64,000 nucleotides of DNA from Pararge aegeria (taxonomy: Eukaryota > Arthropoda > Insecta > Lepidoptera > Nymphalidae), in contig NC_053200.1 in NCBI RefSeq assembly GCF_905163445.1, positions 6,262,001 to 6,326,000 on the forward strand. Reading direction: 5' to 3'. This document shows, one piece after another, positions 55,247-64,000 of this stretch. The translations under genes were made by a program, and so were the position numbers. Position 1 is the stretch's first letter, and the number at the start of each line of letters is the position of its first letter. The notes under the pieces were generated by a model that did not search any database, was not told the DNA's origin, and saw only the letters and a list, made by a program, of their open reading frames with translations.

Positions 55247-57150
55247 GTAATGGGGCATCTACTATCTCTTTCTCGATCATGCGCGCGCACCTCTAGCGCC
55301 GGTCTTTATACTATCGACTGCTCGTTCAAGCTACTAAAAGCCGGCTTCCAGCTCATTTATGTTCCGAGCGGCTTGTTGCTTTGTGTTTTCTACAAATTTA
55401 AATTTTATTACAATCGGTTTTGAACCATGAAGGTCCGTATCATTGACCTTTATTAGGTGTTTGTACACTAACAAATTTACATTAAAACTAACTCGTGAAT
55501 CCAGAAGAATCAGGCAAAGAATATTCATATATATAGATATATACTACAAACACTGACAAAAAGCCGGTTTTAGAATAATACCGAGAACATTTAGGTATTC
55601 AAACTTAAAAAGTAAACTTTCTTCTTTGTTATTATTATCTTAAGAACAACGAAACTATACCTAATTGTTGTTAATAACCTAATAAGAATAGATTTTAAAT
55701 GAGAAAAAATTTAATATCTAGCACTTTGTACTCGTAAGTAAATCTAGTAAAGTAATAAAACGGTATTTTTTTTAAATATACCTACTATCTGCACTCGCAG
55801 AATACTACCTGTAACTTCTTTGGAGAACTGCCAAGTGCCCACTCACGGTAATTAGTTGAAGTGGTAACAAATACCAATATCCGATTAGTAGCAGTATTTT
55901 TATTGAAGTTTTAAATGAAATAGTAGTGTACAAATTTATTTCTTATCATACACCAAGAAAAAATGGAAATAATTCATGTCACCATCGTCTTGAGTAAACC
56001 ACGTAGGTATAGTCTTCACAACATATACTCACTCGCAAACATGTTCAGACAAACTGCTCAGCCCTTGTTGTTCTGTTGTTTTGGATGGCCAATATAGCTC
56101 AACACCATCTTTTTGGTCGTCACAGGGAAGAGGAAACGACCGCAAATCTCACCAGGATTAAAGTCAGCAGGATCTCCTCTCCTACTATTACAAAAAATTC
56201 TAAACCCTGATTTATCAACGAAGTCTTTTTATGAAACAAATAAGCGTAGCCGGTTGCCAACGTAGTATGTTGATTATACAGTGGCTCTTCAACACTGCCA
56301 ATAATTATTGAGACCGTTTAAAACAATAACGTAGTTTAAGTTTTATGAAATATGTGGCCACCGAATACGCCTATTTCCGTTGACGACGACTTGGGACTCA
56401 AAAATGTAGCCATTTATTAAAATCGGTTCAATAGGATTGGCAAAAAATAGTACATGATCCGAACTTAGGTCGAGGAACGCTTGGCAGATGTGAAACATGG
56501 AAAAGTTGAAGAAAAATAATACTTTATCACACATTAGATGTATAAAATTGACTAATATTTTATCAGACTATATGACTATAATACACATTATATTGTTGTT
56601 TTGATGTATTCGACAAAACTGTTTGCTTTAAACGGTTATAATACTGACTTCTGACCAGCCGTAATAGATATTTCAAATAAAAATATCAGTTAGCAGTTAT
56701 TTAATTAAATCAATGGGTAGTTAATACAAAACTACAAAACGTAAAAAAATTGTATATGTAGTCCTAACGCCAAGAGGAATATTTGGTTTGAAATCGACAA
56801 ACTATGAAATGTGGAGAGATCAAAACTGTTTGCAGATGTCAAAAGTTCAGCCTTAGTCCTGATTCTGTATGCATTGAAATATAGCTGCTTTCATTGTTCT
56901 TAGCAATTTTTACGTCATAATTTGTGATTAAAGCTGAGTACACAGGCAGAGTTAATGACCTACTATTAGCACAGTAAATTACTAACTATAATGCCGTATA
57001 GTAGAACCCAATTCTTAAACGTAATATTAGATACATTAGCTAATACTAAGTTTTATTTTTAATATTAAAATACCGATATTTAAAAGTTAGAACATGCTGT
57101 ATATGGTTTATATTTTATATTTATTTTTGGTCTCTTTCGTGTGTGAATAT
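55247..57150. other. Intron between alternative first exons
   Basis: AT-rich. A possible diverged copy of the ctgattctctat MITE lies at about 56860-56935. Nothing else was recognised. Confidence 0.45.
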
Positions 57151-57580
57151 GGCTTCACGCATGTGTGAGCGAGCCGGAACGAAGAGCGCCGAATACGCCC
57201 GAACGTCAGTCGAGCGGGGCGCGGTCGCCGTCAGTCGTCACGGAGTGGAGCTGGTGCTTGTCATCCGGCCGCCATTATCTCATACGATTTCATAAAATCA
57301 ATTAAAGTTTTCGCTGTCATTACGCGTTCCAGTGTCGTGTGTATTACGGATTCGTGAAAGTTAAAAGGTTCTGATCTTTTGTACAAGTGTGTCGGTTTGG
57401 GCTGCAAGAGTGATCAGTGATACGGTTAGGTTACTGTGTTGGGTGGTATAGTAACGTCGTGTAGGGTGGCTCCGGTTAGGCCGGGGCGGCAGGACGCGAC
57501 CGGAGCGTATGCAGAGGGAGCGGTGAGAACGCGCCCGGCTAGGGAGTCGGGGCGGTGAGGGCACAGGGACAGCTGCCGAC
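57150..57580 (+). promoter_or_regulatory. CpG-rich promoter/5' UTR of G alpha-o first exon B
   Basis: CpG-dense DNA begins abruptly near 57160 (gcgagccggaacgaagagcg) and holds Initiator-like TCAGTC twice (gtcagtcgagcgg, gtcagtcgtcacgg, about 57207-57242). No TATA box is apparent. It leads to the start codon at 57581. The promoter role is inferred from position and composition. Confidence 0.55.
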
Positions 57581-57698
57581 ATGGGGTGCACGCAGTCTGC
57601 CGAAGAGCGCGCAGCGGCTGCCCGAAGCCGAGCGATCGAGAGGAACTTGAAAGAGGATGGCATGCAGGCTTCCAAGGATATAAAGTTATTGCTGCTAG
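57581..57698 (+). CDS. Galphao: G protein alpha-o subunit, alternative first coding exon B (partial gene)
   Basis: The exon encodes MGCTQSAEERAAAARSRAIE then RNLKEDGMQASKDIKLLLLG, ending with G before gtacgg, the same length and phase as exon A. The two products differ only at scattered N-terminal residues, so both isoforms would share the catalytic body and differ in the N-terminal helix that contacts the membrane and G-beta-gamma. Exon A lies 2.45 kb upstream with its own CpG-rich leader, pointing to alternative promoters. At least 6.3 kb of intron follows before any downstream exon. Confidence 0.9.
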
Positions 57699-59087
57699 GT
57701 ACGGTTTTGTCGTTCATAAACTTGGCGCGGCGAACGGCCGCACCCATGTATTGAATTCATTGTACGCACGTTACTGGCTCATTTGTGGTTTATAAAACAT
57801 ACCAATATATTCGCCGATTGCAAAAAAGAATAAATCGATAAACTTATATATACAATCGGGTCAGGAACACGCAGGAACTCTTAATTAGCTTTCTCTTTAG
57901 CTAATCAATATGCGCGTATGCATTATTATTGTTCCGTATAGAACGAAAGTGTTTAGCAAATACCTAATTACAAAATTGGCGATTAAAATTCTTGTACTAC
58001 AAGTACAAGAGTTTTAATCGCACAATAATTTAAAAAAAAACACAATAGTATTTCTAAGGTTAATAGAGTACCTACAAAAATGATAAAAACTACTTAATCT
58101 AGGTATTTATTTTAGTATTTACACTTAATATGTTTTAGAAACAATTAAGATTAACTTATGAATAGTTTCATCATTTATTTGATTTCATTAGAAAATTCAA
58201 AACTTAAACCATTTAAAATTGTAATTAAAACTATATCCAAGCATAGAATCTTTGTTCTATTGTCTAATTCAAACTGCTTGATTTAAGGGTTATTGAAGTA
58301 CAACTAATCATTCAATTGTAAGTATAGTATTTTTCATGAACAAAGTTCCTTAGGGATACAAATATAAGGATTAATATTTTCATGCAAATAAAATTATTGT
58401 ATTTATGCACTTCTAAGTCTGATACATACACTAAAAGTTAATAATCAGATGGTTTAGATTAAAGATCAAATATCACTTATCACTAGATCATTTTGTGAGT
58501 CACTTGGATTTTGTAAAGAACTTAAGTATAGGCTACTATGAAAATAGAAAAAGAAATGTTTTTAGTACATCTTGCAGCTGTTTATCTTATGCCTATTTTT
58601 TCACAATTAGGTCTAAAGTCACAATACTACACACTATTGAATTGTTAAAATCCACTATGCTAAATTTTAAGGAAGTAAGAAAGGAGTTGAAAGGTTAATA
58701 AAAAGTTCTATTCGGCCAAAAAACAATAGTTACTGGTAATATATATATAAAAATACCTACTCAATTATAAACCTCTGCCATTTTTGGATGATAAAAATTT
58801 GATTATACTTCCTGGTTATTAAAATGATGCCATAAACTACATTTATTAACTTTCGCAATTGGTATATTGTTTGCAGAAGTGCTTACAATATGCTTAGTCA
58901 TTCAATGCTAATTATTTTATGACTCACATTAGCTATGGAGTTTATTTTCCCCATGTGAATATGAATAAATTTTATTGATTCTTAAAATTTTACTGAACAA
59001 ATTTGTCTCAGCCTAAGTGAAATATAATCACTTATTGTACACAACATAGAAAGAATAAAGAAAGCTAAAAAAAATGTGTAATACAAA
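57699..59087. other. G alpha-o intron 1, AT-rich
   Basis: A near-perfect 19-bp inverted repeat (gcgattaaaattcttgtac and its mirror with one mismatch) lies at about 57980-58020. No exon was recognised. Confidence 0.5.
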
Positions 59088-59162
59088 AGATAATACTTAG
59101 GCAGACTTATTGCTACATAATGCCTTTCATTATGTAGCAATAAGTCTGCCTAAGTATTATCT
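59088..59162. repeat. Perfect 35-bp inverted repeat, 5-nt loop
   Basis: The arm 59088-59122 (agataatacttaggcagact...) is mirrored exactly at 59128-59162. The arm sequence resembles a LINE 3' UTR phrase (cttattgctacata). Confidence 0.9.
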
Positions 59163-59519
59163 GTATTAAGAAAATGCTGTCAGTAAACTCATAAGGCATT
59201 AACATGCCTGCATAACTGCAGGCATGATCTTCTTTGAGAAGCAGCTATCCAGGGCTCCTAAGTCCAAATGTCACTTAGACCATTACCACTCTATTGCTAT
59301 TGCCGTTATCCATATTATAGTTTGCACTGACATATTAACATGAGACTGCAGATTAAAGTCTGTCACATTGACTGTTCAATCTATTATCTATCTGGAGTTT
59401 TAAGAACTACAACTCTGTTTACTGTTAGAATTAGCAATACTTCCTTTGCTGGGAGTTGTTTTGGGTCTTCAAGGTACACTATGTAAGATACAAGCATATT
59501 TAATCTTAGTACCAGTGAG

Positions 59520-59805
59520 TGGTATGCACTTTATAGAAGCACTGCCTACCTCATTTTAAATAAGTTGCATGGAAGGAGAATTTCTGGTTGGCCTGGGCTC
59601 AGTGGCATGCAAACAAGGTATGCACACAGGGTATGCAGATGATATAAAATAAAATCTCCAGTATGAGTTATTAAAAACTTAAGGATAGGCATTGTAAGCG
59701 TTATAAAAAGCCTAGCGTTAAGTTAAGTATTCATAACTTGTCCAGGAGATTTTCTTCATTTTATATCATCTTCATACCCTGTGCATACCCTCTATGCAGG
59801 CCGCT
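59520..59805. mobile_element. Degenerate hAT-like MITE sequences
   Basis: The segments gtggtatgcactttatagaa, ctcagtggcatgcaaacaag and ctatgcaggccgctgag are diverged ends of the two MITE types at 16379 and 33568. The interior gatgatataaaata...ttttatatcatc is inverted. Confidence 0.55.
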
Positions 59806-60213
59806 GAGTGCAAGTTATCAAAACTTTAGGGTAGGCTTTTTATAACTCTTACTTTACCTATCCTTATGTTTTTCTAACCTGTACTGGAGATTTTCTTCAT
59901 TTTATATCATCTGCATACCCGGTGCATACCCTCTATGCACTGAGTGCAAGTTATCAAAACTTTAGGGTAGGCTTTTTATAACTCTTACTATGCCTATCCT
60001 TATGTTTTTCTAACCTGTACTGGAGATTTTCTTCATTTTATATCATCTGTATACCCTGTTCATACCCTCTATGCACTGAGTGCAAGTTATCAAAACTTTA
60101 GGGAAGGCTTTTTATAACTTGTACTATGCCTAACCTTATGTTTTTCTAACCTGTACTGGTGATTTTTTTAATTTCATATCATCTGCCTGTTTAGTGCATA
60201 CCCTGTATGCAAC
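59806..60213. repeat. 136-bp tandem repeat, three units
   Basis: The landmark gagtgcaagttatcaaaact starts at 59806, 59942 and 60078, exactly 136 bp apart. Each unit contains ctggagattttcttcatttt-type sequence and a tataccctctatgcact-type junction, derived from one half of the 33568-type MITE. Confidence 0.88.
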
Positions 60214-60489
60214 CCACTGCCTGGGCTTAAACCCTGTGCAGGCCACTGTCTAGCACTATTACCAAACATTACACCTTAATTTCAATGATTAATTGGAACT
60301 CCATCATAGATGAAAGAGATAGATAGGATGTACAAATCTATAATTTTAATGTTCTTTATTAGGTTAGTTAATTGGGTTAAAATAAACTATGATTTGATTG
60401 CCAATATTAATGCAGGCGCTTATTCTTTATTTTAATCATCTTGACCAGTGCTTAGTTTACAAGTCTAAGTAAGCTTCTTATACCATCTA

Positions 60490-60720
60490 CTACAGGGCAC
60501 ACGTCTCTTCCCACAATGAGAACGGGTTAAGCCATGCTTGCCCAGAGCAGATTGGTAGACTCCACAAACATACATACTTTCGAGAACATTATGGAGAACT
60601 CTGGCATGCAGGTTTCCTCACAATTTTTTCCAGATAGTTAGAGGTGGATCTCGGGATTCAACCTTTGCCCCATAAAAGTGAAGTCAAAGTCCTACCCACT
60701 GGGCTATCACCACTCCTTCT
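60490..60720 (-). mobile_element. SINE family B
   Basis: The plus strand has ctacagggcacacgtctctt, ccagagcagattggtagact, tggcatgcaggtttcctcac and the head ccactgggctatcaccactc. Confidence 0.75.
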
Positions 60721-60835
60721 TATATTGCAAGGATATATTTTTAATATCACTGCTTAATTGATAGTGGTGTTGATCTCCAATTAGGTACTAATGGATTTAA
60801 AATACATTATTAATTAATAATGTACTCCCGTACTG

Positions 60836-60960
60836 TGTCATGACATGCAGTGATGGTTGATGCGGAAACAGTTTTAACCACCCCTCTCACAGGTGTCATG
60901 ACACCTGCGAGAGGGAGGCGACTAAGGGAATAAAACGGAGAACATGAAGTGTGACTTCCC
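60836..60960. repeat. Dispersed repeat with a short palindrome
   Basis: It contains cagtgatggttgatgcggaa, tctcacaggtgtcatgacac then ctgcgaga (palindromic) and ggcgactaagggaataaaac. The class is unknown; it resembles the 3' region of a lepidopteran repeat. Confidence 0.4.
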
Positions 60961-61047
60961 TGTGCTACTACAACCATCTACTGCAATTACCAATCCATCT
61001 GACTATGGGCAAACCAGCCTGGCCCTATGGCCTGCCTTTAGTCAAGC

Positions 61048-61190
61048 CAGTGGCGTGCACAGGGCCTTCGACCAGGGTATGCATAAAGCAGGAACATTGC
61101 ATAAAATGAAAAATTTCCCCTCCAATACAAGTTATATAAAATAATTTGGGTATGCAGTGCTTTTGTGCATGTATGAAATGCACGCCACTG
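61048..61190. mobile_element. hAT-type MITE, 143 bp, near-exact 8-bp TSD
   Basis: The ends cagtggcgtgcac and tgcacgccactg. The flanks agtcaagc and agtctagc differ at one base. It is the same family as 15346 and 16379. Confidence 0.85.
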
Positions 61191-61589
61191 AGTCTAGCAG
61201 TGGACTATAATAGTCTATTTATGATGACAAAGAGATATATAATATATTGTTTACCAAGACTGCAGTTTTCAAATGGTGTGTTTTGCTAGTGATGACCATA
61301 ATATTATTATAGCTTTGAAGTGATCATAGACTACTGTGCTTATGGGCTTAGAATAAAATGCTTATAAAAACACCTTCTCAAATAATGCATTTTGAAAAAA
61401 AGTTTTGATGAGTAAAACCTTAAACATTAATACATTATATTATATGTACAGCCATTTTTATAAGAGCTTTTAAATGGGAATAATTCCGTCATATATATGT
61501 TTTTTTTTGTATAACTAACCATTTACCAAGGAAGCTCTTAATAGTGATAACTTTTCCCATTTTAACATTTTTCATTAACATGAACCATC

Positions 61590-61700
61590 ATGGATATTAT
61601 AATAACCTCTAACAAATAATAGATATTTTTCAACTCGATTCAGTAGTTCCTGAGATGAGCATGTTCAACCAAACAAACTCTTCAGCTTTATAATATTAAA
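61590..61700 (+). mobile_element. LINE-tail-like fragment
   Basis: It contains ttcaactcgattcagtagtt, cctgagatgagcatgttcaa and ctcttcagctttataatatt, related to 23935-24120. Confidence 0.4.
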
Positions 61701-61827
61701 AAGTATAGATTCCTTATAAAACTTAATATATAAAAGTTTTGTTGTATTTTAAACAATTACACATAATATGTTCTATGAAACAATTCCTCAATATTCCCAA
61801 TAGTTTGTAAGAATTGTAATTACCGAT

Positions 61828-62050
61828 CTCTCTGGTGCAGTGGTGAGCGCCGTATTATTATAAGTGGGAGGAGCTGGTTTGATCCTAAGGTAGTGGCAAT
61901 TTAGGAATTTATAATTTTTCGATTTTATCTATTCTGATCTGATCTATTGTGAGTCTTCGGTTGTGGCTAGTATCCACACTACCGACAAAGCCTTGGCTTC
62001 AAGCTACAATACCGAGTAGGAACTCTTAGACTGCATAATCAGTCATAACT
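61828..62050 (+). mobile_element. SINE family C, plus orientation
   Basis: The tRNA-like head (ctctggtgcagtggtgagcg, gctggtttgatcctaagg) is followed by ggaatttataatttttcgat, gatctgatctattgtgagtc and ttgtggctagtatccacact. Confidence 0.7.
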
Positions 62051-62499
62051 CAACAGCTTATTGCAGTAAAGGGCTAAGTTGTAGGGGAATTAAAAGAATT
62101 TTCATTAATGGAATCCTTAATTGCGTTTACATTACGTCTTGTCGCTACCATATAGGTAGTAGCTCAATCTATTTTGTCCTTTCAATTAGTCTTGTTTGGA
62201 CAATGATAATAACGCGAATAGAGGTCATATTTAACCTCGAACTATAATAAAGTTGCCTACATTAAATTAAATTCTGTAATATTTTAGGTAATCAAGAATC
62301 ACTAATTAAGAAAAATTATCTAATTCATTTCAGTATGACTATACAGGCATTTCAAGTCTGTGCGTCATTAAATGTCAAGTCTGTGCGGCTCGAAAGGCAG
62401 ATTCTACCAATGAAGACTATATTTTATATTTACTCATTACTGTATCTTCCCAACAGCAACGGAGGATTGATGTGCGTTTTTTAATTTAAGCTTTTAATT

Positions 62500-62705
62500 A
62501 TCATTTTCTATAACGGTGAAGGAAAACGTCGTGTGAAAACCTGCATGCTTGAGAGTTCTCCATAATGTTCTCAGGCGTGTGAAATGTAACAATCCGCACT
62601 TAGCCAGCGTGATGGACATACGGTATAAACCGTTTTCAGTCTGAAAGGAGACCCCGAGCTCTGTAGCGTATGTCCATAACGGGCTAATAATGATACAGGC
62701 GACGT
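62500..62705 (+). mobile_element. SINE family B, 3' half
   Basis: It contains taacggtgaaggaaaacgtc, acctgcatgcttgagagttc, ttagccagcgtgatggacat and a diverged tail. Confidence 0.7.
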
Positions 62706-63149
62706 TCATTTTTAACCGACCTCCTTCAAATAGGTTATCAGTTTAGATTTTTTTTTCATGTAATAACTCTATCATTTATGGACGGATTTGCACAACTCTT
62801 TTTTTGTTCGAAAGTGGTTTTTGATGTAGGAAAGGTGTTTTTCCAAAATGACCCCATTTCAGTTTCATATAGATATAATGAAGAGTTTCGCAGACAGACA
62901 ATGGAATTAATTCATATAGTTCTAATGAAGACCTCCCATCATACCAGACAATGGAACTCTTTAAAAAATTGCATTGTTTACGCAATCAAATAACATAACA
63001 TCTATTCTGTACACTCGAAAAGGCTACGCAGATGTATTCAGTAAATCAGGGTACACTCAGATTTTCTACCAAAGTTACTAGTAGTTGCATATATATTTCG
63101 CGACTGGAAACCAGTAGCTTACAGTATTCAAGTTACTTTTTAGTTGGTT

Positions 63150-63450
63150 ATAAATATTAAGTTTAATTTACTATGCTCCGCGAAAACCAGGAATATCTGT
63201 ACGGTGAAGTTTATAATTTCTTCGAGCAACCTCAGGAGTATGTTGACTTTACATTGAATATTTGTTAAGTATTCATTGTAAAGTCACATCTCCTTTGAGG
63301 ATGCTCCGGTGTCGGAGCGAAACGTGCGTAGAGAGTACACTGCCGAAGATCTGTTTGGTGTGGAGTAGGTATATGGATAGAAGAAACCATAAATCACACC
63401 GTACAGATTGTAATGATTTTCTCAGAGCATCGCAAATTCAGCATAATTTT
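63150..63450. mobile_element. Family E MITE, full length but diverged
   Basis: The left end taagtttaatttactatgct and right end agagcatcgcaaattcagca are inverted. The core holds gctccggtgtcggagcgaaa then cgtgcgtagagagtac. It is an older relative of 43052-43341. Confidence 0.75.
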
Positions 63451-63517
63451 CATTGCATATTATTGAAACATAAAACGATTTTTAGTTTGTATTAATTTGA
63501 TTTAGAGACGATATTGT

Positions 63518-63570
63518 AAAAAAAAAAAAAACGTGTGTGTAAAGTACACACGTTTTTTTTTTTTTACACG
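63518..63570. repeat. Palindrome built on a poly(A)/acgtgtgt core
   Basis: The run gtaaaaaaaaaaaaaacgtg is mirrored by cacgttttttttttttac around a short acacac-type centre. Confidence 0.7.
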
Positions 63571-63689
63571 CTTTAGAAGCGATACTTAATTGGCGTAAAA
63601 AGTTAAAAATCTTTTCAAAATTTTTATCTTTCGCCTTTCGTTTGTAGAAAAAACGACACTAACAAAAGAAAAAAGGTATTGTTCGAATT

Positions 63690-63835
63690 ATTGAAAGTCA
63701 ACTGTCATACCCTTTTTTAGTAAAACTAAAATGTTGACTATAGCTCACTTCATGGTGTCGGTTTTTGGTGACGGTGTGCGCGCGCATTGTAAAAATTTTC
63801 ACCATTTTCCCCTAACGCGCCAAAAGAAGTATAAC
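63690..63835. repeat. Dispersed repeat, second copy
   Basis: It shares cggtgtcggtttttggtgac-type text and ccctaacgcgccaaaag with 17795-17915. Confidence 0.6.
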
Positions 63836-63918
63836 TTCAAAAAATCTATCTTGTTGATGATTGATTTTGAGCGGCTGCTCAAACTTGAATGACCCTATCG
63901 TGTTACGTTAACAGTGAA

Positions 63919-64000
63919 ATGGCGGCAGGTCGGATGTTACAGACAGGTGCTTTATCAGTTCGGCTCGAGCGCGCGACCGACGGCTTTATCGCGATGATAG
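63919..64000 (+). other. CpG-rich segment with an open ATG frame at the window edge
   Basis: The last 110 bp turn CpG-rich. From the ATG at 63919 (gaaATGG context) a frame of 27 codons stays open to the edge (MAAGRMLQTGALSVRLERAT...). It could be a further promoter or first exon in this locus, a different gene, or chance. No family was recognised. Confidence 0.2.

Overview
This is eukaryotic nuclear DNA from an insect, almost certainly a lepidopteran, and probably a nymphalid (satyrine-like) butterfly. The evidence is AT-rich non-coding DNA, small exons with GT-AG introns, insect-type gene structures and very many lepidopteran-type repeats. The commonest repeat is a tRNA-headed SINE (A-box-like tggcgcagtgggcag, B-box-like ggttcgattcc) present in over a dozen copies. 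The species-group call is an inference from that SINE and from memory of similar genomes. Nothing prokaryotic is present.

Layout, left to right. 1-6849: a minus-strand non-LTR retrotransposon running off the left edge, a 1.6 kb element with about 300 bp inverted terminal repeats, and unique AT-rich DNA. 6850-28702 (+): a complete 12-exon PIGG gene (GPI ethanolamine phosphate transferase 2, 1005 aa predicted); its introns hold SINEs, MITEs, a 193-bp satellite and a 5'-truncated antisense LINE with an intact RT reading frame. 28703-37173: likely PIGG 3' UTR, then a gene-free repeat-rich spacer. 37174-44875 (-): FKBP8 (FKBP domain, TPR region, C-terminal membrane anchor, 405 aa). It is head to head with Cdk5 (45410-47091, +, two exons, 298 aa), sharing a promoter of roughly 0.4 kb. 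Psf3/GINS3 (48863-50452, -) converges on Cdk5. Ku70 (50934-52715, -, intronless, 593 aa) lies just upstream of Psf3 on the same strand. 55129-64000 (+): two alternative first exons of the G protein alpha-o gene, each behind a CpG-rich promoter; the remaining exons lie beyond the window.

The genes do not form a pathway. They cover GPI-anchor synthesis in the ER, a membrane-anchored co-chaperone, a neuronal CDK, a replicative helicase subunit, a DNA end-binding repair protein and a signalling GTPase. The main unexplained observations are: a decayed Cdk5 exon fragment inside a Psf3 intron; a scatter of perfect or near-perfect short-loop inverted repeats; a satellite with alternating dimer structure; the long-TIR element with an internally duplicated core; hAT-type MITEs with 8-bp target duplications and a 136-bp tandem array grown from related sequence; and a SINE abutting the Cdk5 3' splice site. 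I found no clearly new multi-gene system. All family assignments come from reading motifs by eye, without database searches.
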